DNA of 53,986 nt from Bacteroidales bacterium UBA5281 (GTDB taxonomy: Bacteria; Bacteroidota; Bacteroidia; Bacteroidales; Lentimicrobiaceae): contig DHSR01000064.1 in assembly GCA_002410555.1 (NCBI GenBank), positions 1-53,986 on the forward strand, written 5' to 3'. The notes under the pieces are model-generated. The model saw only the letters and a list, made by a program, of their open reading frames with translations, did not search any database and was not told the origin of the DNA. Positions 26,552-36,267 of this stretch are shown piece after piece (the stretch's first letter is position 1; each line of letters starts with the position of its first letter). The translations under genes were made by a program, and so were the position numbers.

Positions 26552-26602
26552 TAGCCTGTTTAACAATAACAACACCTGTTTTGTTGAATTGTAAGCAGGC
26601 TA
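26552..26602. promoter_or_regulatory. Inverted repeat in a divergent promoter region
   Basis: TAGCCTG (26552-26558) and CAGGCTA (26596-26602) are perfect complements, centred between the two divergent start codons at 26538 and 26664. Spacing of about four helical turns would suit a looped or dual operator. Seven-base arms could arise by chance. Confidence 0.25.
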
Positions 26603-26663
26603 TTTAAGAAACCACTGCATCATTCAGGTTTTCAATAAAACATACCACTGTTATCCCTAATAC

Positions 26664-27758
26664 ATGAGAACACTTTTTATCGGAATTTTGCTGTTTATTG
26701 CGGGTTTATCAGCACCTGCCCAGCAATACTTCGGAACGGCTGCTGCTGAAGGGCACCGTTGTATACTGCTGATGAATCCGACTGCCCGTAATTTGCAAAC
26801 CTTCATTTATCTTATTGAGCAGCAGATTTTTCCATTACCGGACGATTATCACATTGTGGGATTTTACCAAAAAGATCAGAACTATAATTTTGAAGAATCT
26901 GCTGATTTGATCAGTACATCAGGGCGTACAGATCTGTTTTTACAGGTTTGCGAGGATGCACCGGGTGAGACGCTCTTTGGAAAAAATTCATGCAGTGATG
27001 ATTTTTACAAGGCCTTTGAGGGATCGGCCGGTGTAATATTCTTTGGAGGACCCGATATACCTCCGGTTATCTATGGCCAGCCAACCCATTTGCTCACTGT
27101 AATCAGCGATTATAACCGCCATGCTTTCGAAGCTTCATTTCTGTTTCATCTGTTGGGGGGACATCAGAATGAAAGATACATTCCCCTGATGGAACAAAAG
27201 ACAGATTACAGGGTTCTGGGAATTTGCCTGGGGATGCAAACGATGAATATCGCCACGGGAGGAACACTGATTCAGGACATACCAGGCCAGATATATAATC
27301 AGCAAACGGTTGAGCAGATCATAATGGCTGAACCCGATGCCCGTCACCGAAATTACCACACCAACCTCGGTTATGACAATGACCTGCTGTGGGGTGATTT
27401 TCACCGGATTAAATTAAGCTCCGCTTCAGTAAAAGCATGGGGGAAAATGTCTGGTGATTCCACGCCTTTTGTGCTTAGCAGTCACCACCAGGCCATCGAC
27501 CAGTTGGGCAAAGGTTGGGTAGTTGTCGCTAGCAGTCTGGATGGAAAAATTACAGAAGCCATCATCCATGAAGCCTATCCCCATGTTATTGGTGTGCAGT
27601 TTCATCCGGAACCTGGATTTTTGTATCAGGTGGAAAGCAAACTGAAGCTCATTCCGGGGCAAGCGGCTAAAGAATCATTCATAGACCGGTATGGTGGATC
27701 AAAAGGAGAGAATTTTAACCGCTACCTCTGGCAATGGATGGGGGAAGTATATAAATGA
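26664..27758 (+). CDS. Exported class I glutamine amidotransferase-like (peptidase C26)
   Basis: 364 residues with a signal peptide (to about AQ at 19-20). The rest resembles gamma-glutamyl hydrolases of the C26/PuuD type: a nucleophile elbow GICLGMQ with Cys188, and the late His-Glu in GVQFHPE (His314, Glu316). Glutamine amidotransferases normally act in the cytoplasm; a signal peptide suggests a periplasmic gamma-glutamyl peptide or amide hydrolase. It ends 26 bases from the convergent zupT gene. Confidence 0.82.
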   Translation: MRTLFIGILLFIAGLSAPAQQYFGTAAAEGHRCILLMNPTARNLQTFIYLIEQQIFPLPDDYHIVGFYQKDQNYNFEESADLISTSGRTDLFLQVCEDAPGETLFGKNSCSDDFYKAFEGSAGVIFFGGPDIPPVIYGQPTHLLTVISDYNRHAFEASFLFHLLGGHQNERYIPLMEQKTDYRVLGICLGMQTMNIATGGTLIQDIPGQIYNQQTVEQIIMAEPDARHRNYHTNLGYDNDLLWGDFHRIKLSSASVKAWGKMSGDSTPFVLSSHHQAIDQLGKGWVVVASSLDGKITEAIIHEAYPHVIGVQFHPEPGFLYQVESKLKLIPGQAAKESFIDRYGGSKGENFNRYLWQWMGEVYK

Positions 27759-27784
27759 GTGCAATTAATGATCAGGATAGATTA

Positions 27785-28591
27785 TTAAGCAAACAGCAAA
27801 AGACTGATGGCCATTACGGCCATGCCGGCAATCAGACCTCCGATTGCGACGTGATGTTCACCATATTCTTCGGCAGTAGGCAAGAGTTCATCCAACGAAA
27901 TGTACACCATTATTCCGGCAACACCTGCGAAGATAATACCAAAAGCACCTTCATTCAGGATGCTTCGCAATAAAAAATATCCGATCAAAGCGCCTATGGG
28001 TTCGGCCAGCCCCGAAGAGAATGAGAGCCAAAAAGCTTTTTTCCGGCTTTTGGTAGCATAATATATGGGTACAGAAACAGCAATGCCTTCAGGGATATTA
28101 TGAATGGCAATGGCAACTGCAATACTTATTCCAAGGGTAGGATTCTCCAAAGCAGCCATAAAAGTAGCCAGTCCCTCCGGAAAGTTATGTATGGCTATAG
28201 CCAGCGCTGAAAACAAACCCATACGCAGTAATTTTGCGTTTTGATCCGGGTTAATATTACTTATATCAATGTTTTTAATTTCGTGTGGATTTTCACCACT
28301 GGGAATCAACCTGTCAATCACAGCAATTATAGCTATCCCTGCAAAAAAAGCAATGGTGGTGTAGATGTAACCCAACTTATCGCCATAGGCCAGAGATAAT
28401 GATGCCCTTGCTTCCGGGAAAATCTCAACCAAAGACACATACACCATAACACCTGCTGAGAAGCCCAGGGCGCCTGCAAGAAATTTAGGATTGAAACTTT
28501 TGGACAAAAATGACATTAGGCTACCGATTCCTGTAGACAGTCCGGCAAAGGCAGTTAATGCCAGGGCAAATAAGACATTGGGTTCGTTCAT
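27785..28591 (-). CDS. zupT: ZIP-family metal transporter ZupT
   Basis: 268 residues, eight predicted membrane helices. The two metal-binding helices carry HNFPEGLATF and HNIPEGIAVSVP, the signature of ZIP transporters of the ZupT branch (zinc, also iron and manganese uptake). A His-poor variable loop (NPHEIKNIDISNINPDQ) lies between helices three and four. It stands alone, convergent with the amidotransferase gene. Confidence 0.94.
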   Translation of the reverse strand: MNEPNVLFALALTAFAGLSTGIGSLMSFLSKSFNPKFLAGALGFSAGVMVYVSLVEIFPEARASLSLAYGDKLGYIYTTIAFFAGIAIIAVIDRLIPSGENPHEIKNIDISNINPDQNAKLLRMGLFSALAIAIHNFPEGLATFMAALENPTLGISIAVAIAIHNIPEGIAVSVPIYYATKSRKKAFWLSFSSGLAEPIGALIGYFLLRSILNEGAFGIIFAGVAGIMVYISLDELLPTAEEYGEHHVAIGGLIAGMAVMAISLLLFA

Positions 28592-29052
28592 CAGTTTCTT
28601 AAAGGGTATGCTAAAGAGTATGGAAAATATTTACCCGAAGAATGGTTTCTTTTCGGTGTGCTAAATTATCCATTTTATCTAATATTTCAAAAATTGTTAA
28701 TTGTTAAGGTAAACAGGGTCTGCTGAAGAACTCCTGATCGAAAAGTATCTCCTGTATAATGAGATTGTTTTTTCTTACAGGAATTACATTATTGATTTTC
28801 TACAGGCAACGATTCCCGCCTTAGGCGGGTCACCCATAAATTCCGTCAGAGACGGGCAGGCAACACATCAAACTTTTCATATATTACAGTCTGTTCCATA
28901 ATTATGTGTGCCCTCAATTTGATGTTCAATAACAATTTTTTATAAATTGATTAGAAGCCGGAACGTCCGGAGATAACCATACTCACAGATATCTCAGAAC
29001 TTACATGCGGGATTCTGCTGACACAGGACCAGGCATTCTTTTTTAAGAAGTG
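28592..29052. other. Intergenic region with one GC-rich palindrome
   Basis: 460 bases without a gene. The only structure is CCCGCC-TTA-GGCGGG (28815-28829) followed by a GACGGGCAGGC stretch, a dispersed palindrome type common in this phylum. It may serve as a transcription barrier between zupT and the macroglobulin gene. No exact TAnnTTTG box for zupT is visible. Confidence 0.6.
28815..28829. repeat. Short palindrome CCCGCC-TTA-GGCGGG
   Basis: Perfect six-base arms with a three-base loop, followed by the related GACGGGCAGGC at about 28851-28861. It is similar in style, not in sequence, to the palindromes at 6028, 8733 and 41275. Confidence 0.65.
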
Positions 29053-32000
29053 CTATTCAACCTTTACCCTAATTCCTTCGCTGTGGGCAGAAAATTCAGG
29101 GGCATACATGCATTGTACGGTGGCAATTCCCGCCGAATAGTTACCCTTTAATGTCACTACCACCGGATATTCAAGTACCCAGGTGCCTTTGGGCAGGTGA
29201 TCAAAGAAGAAATCGCCCGAAACATCGCGGGTGGTTTGATAATAGCCCAATCCTCCCTTCCAGTTGTATCCTGAAAGTTGTATTGCGGGTTCAAAACCTG
29301 CGGCCCGCATATCCTTAAGATGTACGAAGTCGAGGTCGCGGTCTGTGGAGAGTACAATTCTTACGCTAATCTGATCGCCAACCTTAAAAGTTTCATTCTC
29401 CTCAACAGGATCAAGTACCGGCCCGGCATCACTGTTTCTTTTAACAAACAACTGACGCTCGACAGACAAAGGTGATTGATGGGAAGTAATTTTATCAAGA
29501 TCTTCAAAATACTGCCAGTAAAGTGCTCCCCAGGCCGGGCCATCGGTTGTTTTTGAAACCACCACTTTGCCCATTTGGGAATTTATTTCAGGTCCATTCC
29601 AGTGCATCTTAATATAACCGGTTCCTGCTTCGGCCCTGGCATCAGGCAGATTAGAGGGATCTATAATTTTATCTCCAAGCTTAATGATTACTCCAGGGCT
29701 GGTTTGCAACCATGAAGTACCCCGGATTAACAACGCATATATGGCTTCGGCAGTAGCAGTATTTTCGGGCCAGGCCTGAACCTGTTTCTGTTTAATCAGC
29801 CAGGTGCGCATCTGGTCTGCGGCTTTGCCATCATCAGCTATTTCTTCAAACAGTTCGATCAACAATGCCTGGGTTTGTACCGGCGCATTGTACCAGGAAT
29901 AGCCGGCAACATTATCTCTCCAGTACAGACCCATTTCTTCATTATACAAAGCCTTGTCACGTAAAGATCGAATGATGGCCTGGGCTGTTTTACCATCTCC
30001 GCTCCTGCCGGCCCACAAGCCAATCATTGCCTGAGTACCCAGCCCCATTTCCTGCCATTGGTTGCGAGCCATACCGGAATAATAATCTATAGCCTGCAGT
30101 GCCTTTTCAGGAACTTCCGCCACATCATCCAAATAACTCAGCGAAAACAGGTAATAGATTTGGATGGGTGAAATTCGCGTCGGATCTTCTTTGAGTTTTC
30201 TTGCCTGCTCATTGCGCTTATAATCATCCAGCATTTCATTGGTCAGGAAATTAACGGCCTGATTGACCATTTGTCTGAGCTGAGCGTCTTTCTTGAGGTC
30301 TATCACTTTCAGATAATGCAATTTTCCAAATCCGGTAACCACCTGTTGAGTAATATAACGACTTTCGCGGTAGCCCTGGAACCATGGCCAACCGCCATTA
30401 ACAGTCTGACGCTGCTGGAGTTTGCGTAGTGCCGAATTCAGTCCCGACTCCATAGTGTTTTCATCGAAAAGTAAGGCCAGACGTTGTTTTTGCGCTGACT
30501 CTGAGGCTGCCTGAAGAACCCATGGGGTTTCACTGAGAATTACTGATTTTAATTCCTGATTCTTTTCCAGATTGGATAAGAAAGCATTGGGTTCACTGGT
30601 TTTCCATACGTCAAATACCCTTTGAATGACCGGGTTGCTATGGGCAATGTGCCGTGCCAATGCATTGGCGTAGTACGCCCGGAAAACGGCATCAGCATTG
30701 TCATAGCGTGGCTCCATCAATACCGGGAGCGACTGTACGGCAAGCCAGGCAGGGTTAGAAGTAAATTCAAGAGTTAATCCCTGATGGCGAAGCGTATTGC
30801 TTTGACCAGGAAGCTTGCTGAGCCTTTCAAAACTGAAGTTTTTGGTTTCCTTACCATTTATTGGCAGAGGAAGAGTTTCGGTAACCAGCATGCGGTTGCT
30901 GAGCACCGGAACAATATGCTCCTCCCCGTCAGTATGATTGCCGGCTCTGGCCGAAACACGCACCATAACTACCTGAGCATTTTCAGGAACCACCACCTTC
31001 CATTGAACCATTGCAGTCCCATTGGCATCCACTTCAAACCCGGCAACGGGTTTGCTGTGGTTGTAAGCTGCATCTAATGGAAGCATGTTGATGGCATCAA
31101 ACAATTCAAGCGTGGCAGTGCCCTGTATGGGAATCCCGGTAAGGTTACTAATGCGGGCAGTAAGATGAATGGTATCATTTTGCCTGAAGAATCTTGGCAG
31201 GTTGGGTGTAACCATAAGGTTTTTGCGGGTAACCACTTGTTTTACAAAACTACCATAGTTGAGTTCAGTAGTATGGGCAAATCCCATAAAGTTCCAGCGG
31301 GTAAGTGCTTCGGGTACCGTAAATTTAATCTGATAATTGCCGTCGCTATGGGCAGTGATTTCGGGAAAGAAAAAGGCGGTTTCGTTCAGGTTTTTCCGGA
31401 TTGAAACTTCCTCTGGTGCAGTTTTTTGTGGCGCAGGTTCATAGGGAGTTTCAGCTATCTGGTCATTTACGATCATTTGCTGCTCTTCATTTGAAGCCTC
31501 AGGCTCGGCCCGACCTGCTATGCTCATCCTTTTTGACTGACGCGAGAAAATCATATCCCCACCATAATAAATGGGATAAAAGCCAAACCAGTTCAGCCTA
31601 TCATATGTTCTGACTTTAACAGAGCTAATATCGGTTCGTGAATCATACACATAAATTCCGGATACAGTTCCAAATGATTTTGATACATCATAACCCGATG
31701 CATGATATACTGGTTTGTGAAGATTAAAATTCCATTGATGAGGTGAGATGGCATCAAGAGAAGCATCATACATTGTTGCAAGGAATTCTGCAGCGGCAGG
31801 CTTTCCCTCAGGGTCAAGTATCTTAATCCGCCATTCTTCTGAAACTCCGGGCAACAACTCATTCCGGAAGGTCTCAAATTCAAAATTCAGCTTCGTATCA
31901 TAATAAGGAACCTCGATCAATGCCTGATGCGTGTAAATATGATTACCGGTAACCATCAGTGCGCTTATGGCAATGTTTCCACGATAACTTTCCAGTATAG

Positions 32001-35000
32001 GAATTTGAATGTTTTGTTGTTTGCCCGACAATTTAACCCAGTTACCGGAGATGTTTCCATCCGCATAATCAACCCGATAGAGTATGTTTGCATTTTTAAC
32101 ACTACTCCCTAAAGTAAGGATGATGGTTTCACCAGGAAGCGCCTTTTGTTGCGACACATGAAAAAAGCTAAAGGTCTCTTCCGGCAAGCGTGAGGAAGTC
32201 TGATCTGCCAGAACGAAGGTTTTTTCCAGTTCAACCAATTCGTCAAACGCATCCACAGCCTTAAGCCGGATCCGGTACTTCCCTGGTCCCAGGCGTTTCA
32301 ACCTGGCAGCAGGTATTATTGAATCGGTTTGTGTATTTATAGTTTCCTTAAAGATGATAGATTGTATCAGGGTGTCGTCAGCCATTTCATTTCTATATGG
32401 TTCGTGGGGAAGTTTGCTGTACCACTCCTCACGTGTATAAAGCGAGGTGTCGGGAACAGCAGTCTTCCGCTCATACAACAGGGTGTTGTCAGGTTTTAGA
32501 CGGACTATTTCTACTATTACCCCGGTAGAAACCGGAAGACCGGAAAGATTGGTGGCCTCAATTTCCAGATCAGGGATATCAGTGGTACTTACCACTTCAT
32601 CCATCTTTAACTTTAATATAAGTGCACGATTACTTACATTAAGGGTAGTTTCTGAAGAATGGGTTTCCCCATTAATATCGGTTACGCTCGCATAAATACT
32701 GAAATTAAAAACAGCATATGGATTTTGTGACCCAGGGCTATCCGGATTGGCAACAAATTCAATATTAAAAATTCCATCGGTATCCGTAGTGGTTATGCCG
32801 TTGGCAATTTCGGCTTCGGGCCGGTTAAAAGGCCTGCGATAATAGCGCATGGGATAGGGAAACCAAACATTACGCACTACACGATAGCTCACGGTAGCCC
32901 CCTCCAATGGAACGCCACTGTATGAATCCACCTGACCCTTAACCTCAATCTTTTGATTCAATTTATATGATCCCTCAGGCTTTTCGAGCTTAACCTCAAA
33001 CTGAGGGCGCTTGTATTCTTCAACGTTTACATACGTATTACCATACTGATCTGCAATACGTACAGTTCCTCCGGACATGCTCTGCGGAAGCGTAAATTCA
33101 CCGTTAAAAGTCCCGAATTCATTGGTTGTAAATTTCTTAGACGCGATTTTTGTTCCATTTACATCATACAGCGTTACTGTTGTTTCTTTGTTGATATCGG
33201 GGGTATATTTTTGATCTTCAGCATACACCATCAGACCTTTATAATAGATTATTTGTCCTGGCCGGTATAGCGAACGATCGGTGAAAAACCAGGTTTTGGT
33301 TTGGGGCCGCATATTTGAATTGCGCGATGCATACAACCCGAATGAGTTATTCAATATGTAACGATCATCTCCTTTCTGCAGGTCAAACGACAGGTTTCTT
33401 CCACGATTGTCAGCAGGCGCCTTAATATTAAAGGATCCATTGGCCGAAGTGCGGTATGTCTCCTGATTTCGTCGCACATTTGTGCGTTGCCGGTAATCAT
33501 AATCTCTGGTAAAAGTCACCACTTTCACCTCTTTTATCCCCAGACCTGTATTACGGTCAAGTATATAAAAGCTTCCTGAGCCATCACTTTCACGATATGA
33601 AATCAGGCTCAGATTGCTCACCCAGAACTGTTGTATGGCAAGGTTGTTCCCTGATGTATTAAACTGCTCATTGTCTGCAATAATCAGGGTATAAAAACCA
33701 CGCTCCAGTTCCGGCATAATTAAATCGACACTGTGCGATTCAAAATCAATCATTTTTGGTAAATCCACTGACCATTTAATAAGGGGCTTTAGGAGATTGA
33801 GGGTAGCTAGGTTTTCGGGTGAATTCAGTCCTGCAGGCGTACTTACGGGTTCATCCGGGTCTGCTTTCAGTATTTTAATCCATATTGTATCTGTATTTTT
33901 AAATTCAAGAAATAATGGAAACGCCTTATCAGGCAGCGCTGCCTCCGGCAATTGAAAATCAATTGAGGTGGCTTCTATCTGTTGCTTTAATATCTGGCAG
34001 TTTTGTGCACCCAATGACTGAGGGAATGAATTAATGGCTTTTTCACACCAGGCATGCGCTTTAACCAGGTTTCTGATTCCATTTTGAGTCTTATCATCCA
34101 GCAAAACCGGATAAGTGCCAACAGCTAAATTTCCGGCATAAGCGGAAGCTATCGCAAACATGATGTCAGCCGTTGCAGGATGCGTGCTGTAAGCTTTTTC
34201 TAACCTGATCAGGGCATGTAGATACAGTGAATCAGACCCGGGCAGGGGGCTGTGTTGCTTTACAAAATTAAGCCGGTGCAGATCAGCATCAATAAATGCC
34301 AGGGTATCCGGTCTGGAAAGCCGCCATGCCAATAACTGCTGGTAAATCCGGGTTCCTTCATAAATAAAAGAAAGTGTATCGTTGCTGTTCAGTTTCAGAT
34401 TTACAAAGGTTTGCGCATCACCAAAATATTCAGGAGTATTTAGTTGGAAAGGCTTTATGGGAATAGTTACCGTAGCCTGTTGTGAATTGTAAAATTCAAT
34501 GGCCCGGTTGGCCAGAAAATCATAAAGTGTGGGTCTGAATTGCTTTGAATTCTCCCCGGTTTCCAGAATAACATCATAATTTTTCAAATCAGTATGCCTG
34601 AGCAAATTACTGTTTGCCAATGAGGCAGTGTAATGTGCTACAATAGTCCTGATGAACGTTGAAGCATCCCAAAGTCGCATATTATCTTCACTACCTTCGG
34701 GCAAACGGGTACGATCATAAATTAAATGTTGATTCTCTTCATAATATTTCCAATATAATCCGGCCAAAATGGAATGCATAATTTGTTTGGCAGGCTCCTG
34801 TCTGCTGGAAAGGCTTTCTTCCGTTTCCGTGATGAAATGAATAAGATAATCTGATTCGAACTGACTTTTTAACATCACCTGGTAAAGTACTGCCTTTAAA
34901 TAAAGGGGCATATTGTCTTCAGCAAGTGTATTCTTTGCAATTTCATTGACCACTTCAAGAGCCTGACCGGGTAGGCCGGCTTTATTTAGCGAATCTGCTT

Positions 35001-35133
35001 TTTCCCAGTTATGGGTATATTTGGAAGCTGACATTGTCGGGATTTTTGTTTTTGAATGTTGGTCAATTTGTGCAAATAACGGAAGTTGCATCAGCAAGGT
35101 AATCCCAAGCGCGATTTTTAGCAGGCCTTTCAT
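29053..35133 (-). CDS. Alpha-2-macroglobulin family protein, thioester motif lost
   Basis: 2026 residues, exported (signal peptide to about AQ22). An N-terminal helical region rich in LxxA-type repeats precedes macroglobulin domains (YRPGQIIYYKGLMVY is the MG2 hallmark), the alpha-2-macroglobulin core with its bait region, and an alpha/alpha-toroid thioester domain (NGGWPWFQGYRESRYITQ). In homologues the start of that domain holds C-x-E-Q; here the same position reads NADA (1479-1482, within MEPRYDNADAVFRAYYAN), so covalent trapping of proteases is not possible. It may still act as a protease-binding or envelope-integrity protein. A DUF3108 gene lies upstream on the same strand with a 79-base gap, so they may be cotranscribed. 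Confidence 0.9.
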   Translation of the reverse strand: MKGLLKIALGITLLMQLPLFAQIDQHSKTKIPTMSASKYTHNWEKADSLNKAGLPGQALEVVNEIAKNTLAEDNMPLYLKAVLYQVMLKSQFESDYLIHFITETEESLSSRQEPAKQIMHSILAGLYWKYYEENQHLIYDRTRLPEGSEDNMRLWDASTFIRTIVAHYTASLANSNLLRHTDLKNYDVILETGENSKQFRPTLYDFLANRAIEFYNSQQATVTIPIKPFQLNTPEYFGDAQTFVNLKLNSNDTLSFIYEGTRIYQQLLAWRLSRPDTLAFIDADLHRLNFVKQHSPLPGSDSLYLHALIRLEKAYSTHPATADIMFAIASAYAGNLAVGTYPVLLDDKTQNGIRNLVKAHAWCEKAINSFPQSLGAQNCQILKQQIEATSIDFQLPEAALPDKAFPLFLEFKNTDTIWIKILKADPDEPVSTPAGLNSPENLATLNLLKPLIKWSVDLPKMIDFESHSVDLIMPELERGFYTLIIADNEQFNTSGNNLAIQQFWVSNLSLISYRESDGSGSFYILDRNTGLGIKEVKVVTFTRDYDYRQRTNVRRNQETYRTSANGSFNIKAPADNRGRNLSFDLQKGDDRYILNNSFGLYASRNSNMRPQTKTWFFTDRSLYRPGQIIYYKGLMVYAEDQKYTPDINKETTVTLYDVNGTKIASKKFTTNEFGTFNGEFTLPQSMSGGTVRIADQYGNTYVNVEEYKRPQFEVKLEKPEGSYKLNQKIEVKGQVDSYSGVPLEGATVSYRVVRNVWFPYPMRYYRRPFNRPEAEIANGITTTDTDGIFNIEFVANPDSPGSQNPYAVFNFSIYASVTDINGETHSSETTLNVSNRALILKLKMDEVVSTTDIPDLEIEATNLSGLPVSTGVIVEIVRLKPDNTLLYERKTAVPDTSLYTREEWYSKLPHEPYRNEMADDTLIQSIIFKETINTQTDSIIPAARLKRLGPGKYRIRLKAVDAFDELVELEKTFVLADQTSSRLPEETFSFFHVSQQKALPGETIILTLGSSVKNANILYRVDYADGNISGNWVKLSGKQQNIQIPILESYRGNIAISALMVTGNHIYTHQALIEVPYYDTKLNFEFETFRNELLPGVSEEWRIKILDPEGKPAAAEFLATMYDASLDAISPHQWNFNLHKPVYHASGYDVSKSFGTVSGIYVYDSRTDISSVKVRTYDRLNWFGFYPIYYGGDMIFSRQSKRMSIAGRAEPEASNEEQQMIVNDQIAETPYEPAPQKTAPEEVSIRKNLNETAFFFPEITAHSDGNYQIKFTVPEALTRWNFMGFAHTTELNYGSFVKQVVTRKNLMVTPNLPRFFRQNDTIHLTARISNLTGIPIQGTATLELFDAINMLPLDAAYNHSKPVAGFEVDANGTAMVQWKVVVPENAQVVMVRVSARAGNHTDGEEHIVPVLSNRMLVTETLPLPINGKETKNFSFERLSKLPGQSNTLRHQGLTLEFTSNPAWLAVQSLPVLMEPRYDNADAVFRAYYANALARHIAHSNPVIQRVFDVWKTSEPNAFLSNLEKNQELKSVILSETPWVLQAASESAQKQRLALLFDENTMESGLNSALRKLQQRQTVNGGWPWFQGYRESRYITQQVVTGFGKLHYLKVIDLKKDAQLRQMVNQAVNFLTNEMLDDYKRNEQARKLKEDPTRISPIQIYYLFSLSYLDDVAEVPEKALQAIDYYSGMARNQWQEMGLGTQAMIGLWAGRSGDGKTAQAIIRSLRDKALYNEEMGLYWRDNVAGYSWYNAPVQTQALLIELFEEIADDGKAADQMRTWLIKQKQVQAWPENTATAEAIYALLIRGTSWLQTSPGVIIKLGDKIIDPSNLPDARAEAGTGYIKMHWNGPEINSQMGKVVVSKTTDGPAWGALYWQYFEDLDKITSHQSPLSVERQLFVKRNSDAGPVLDPVEENETFKVGDQISVRIVLSTDRDLDFVHLKDMRAAGFEPAIQLSGYNWKGGLGYYQTTRDVSGDFFFDHLPKGTWVLEYPVVVTLKGNYSAGIATVQCMYAPEFSAHSEGIRVKVE

Positions 35134-35212
35134 AAGGTATTATTTTAAAAAGTACGTATAAAGAAGAGTAAATATATGAATTTTCAGTCAGATCAATTGT
35201 CTGAAATCACGT

Positions 35213-36043
35213 TCAATTCTTTTTGGTCTGTTTTTCTTCAATCAGAGCATGCATTGGATTTCTTAGCCCCTCAAATTCGACCAGTTCCATTTTTACTGAC
35301 CCAACAATTATGGCAGACTGCACCAGGATTGGGAGCCGGTTTTTATCATCAGATATCCACAGAACCATAGGATAAGGTTCGCTGAAAACATCTCCTTTAA
35401 TAACCATAGGCTTAAACTTCAGGCAACTGATGGTTCCCAATTCAGTTTTTATGACTTCCCGGCCCAGAAATACAATTTTAGACACATAGAGTGAATCATC
35501 GAGGAAAAAGGCAAGTGGAAAAGATTCATTCGGTTCCATACCAGTAATATCCAGTGTCCGCGCGTAATAAAATACTGAAACTATGTCCTGGGTATTGGGT
35601 GGAATTCGTTTGATTGCCCTTCGGCTTATTGCCAGGCCATGATTTTGTCTGAAATTGACTTCGTCATCTTTTTTAAATCCACCTTCGCGCGTGCGCCTGG
35701 TAAATTTCCAGGGAATTAAGGCTTCGGTATCTATAAAAGACTCGAACCTGTCATTTACTTTAAAAAAGAAATTAAACGCTCCTTTAGATTCTCCGGTAGC
35801 CAATATATGATAAGTCTTACGGTCATTATGGGTTTGCAGTTTATTTTTAACCTGTAGTTTAGCTTCTCCGGCAGTAACTTTACCGGTAAGCAATGATTGG
35901 TAATATACCCTGAACGTAAGCTTTTCTCCCGGTTGAAAAGCAGTATTTTCAACTCTCCTCAGCTCCTGCCCCACGAGTTGTTTCACTCCCAAAAGCGTGA
36001 GAGCAAACATGATTATAAAAGTAAGGGCAACTTTTCTATTCAT
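35213..36043 (-). CDS. DUF3108 periplasmic protein
   Basis: 276 residues. A signal peptide (VALTFIIMFALTLLGVKQLVGQ) is followed by a beta-rich domain typical of DUF3108: FQPGEKLTFRVYYQSLLTGKVTAGEA at its start, then F-K-V-N-D-R-F-E-S-F-I-D, and LGTISCLKFKP, LWISDDKNRLPILVQS late. The family is structurally a lipid/lipoprotein-carrier-like beta-barrel, with function unknown. I chose Met at 36043 because the signal peptide begins there, although the frame stays open to 36085. It is probably cotranscribed with the macroglobulin gene. Confidence 0.85.
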   Translation of the reverse strand: MNRKVALTFIIMFALTLLGVKQLVGQELRRVENTAFQPGEKLTFRVYYQSLLTGKVTAGEAKLQVKNKLQTHNDRKTYHILATGESKGAFNFFFKVNDRFESFIDTEALIPWKFTRRTREGGFKKDDEVNFRQNHGLAISRRAIKRIPPNTQDIVSVFYYARTLDITGMEPNESFPLAFFLDDSLYVSKIVFLGREVIKTELGTISCLKFKPMVIKGDVFSEPYPMVLWISDDKNRLPILVQSAIIVGSVKMELVEFEGLRNPMHALIEEKQTKKN

Positions 36044-36087
36044 TGGCAAAATAACTTTGCAGGGAGTTTGCAAAAAGTGTTCCAAAA

Positions 36088-36267
36088 ATGCACCTTAGAC
36101 AGATTTTAGTTATCTCCGGGTCAGCAGCGAACCGGAGGGTAGTCAGTTTCATGGTTGTATCATTGGCGGCTGCTATGGTAGCCTTTTTATTAAAAATCCT
36201 TTTAATCCAGGCAGCCAACGCAAATCGTAACCATACTGCCACCTCTCAGGAGCTGTATTTTAAATGA
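36088..36267 (+). CDS. Possible 59-residue single-helix membrane protein
   Basis: An ATG frame divergent from the DUF3108 gene: MHLRQILVISGSANRRVV, a hydrophobic segment (about 17-39, FMVVSLAAAMVAFLLKILLI) and a polar tail to the stop at 36265. The single helix and basic N-terminus resemble small membrane proteins. There is no good -7 box upstream and the opposite strand is also open (68 codons), so this may be chance. Confidence 0.22.
   Translation: MHLRQILVISGSAANRRVVSFMVVSLAAAMVAFLLKILLIQAANANRNHTATSQELYFK

Noticed and set aside
36041..36242. 68-codon minus-strand frame upstream of the DUF3108 gene
   Set aside because: It overlaps the DUF3108 signal peptide region in another frame and the doubtful plus-strand frame; no start signal or domain supports it.
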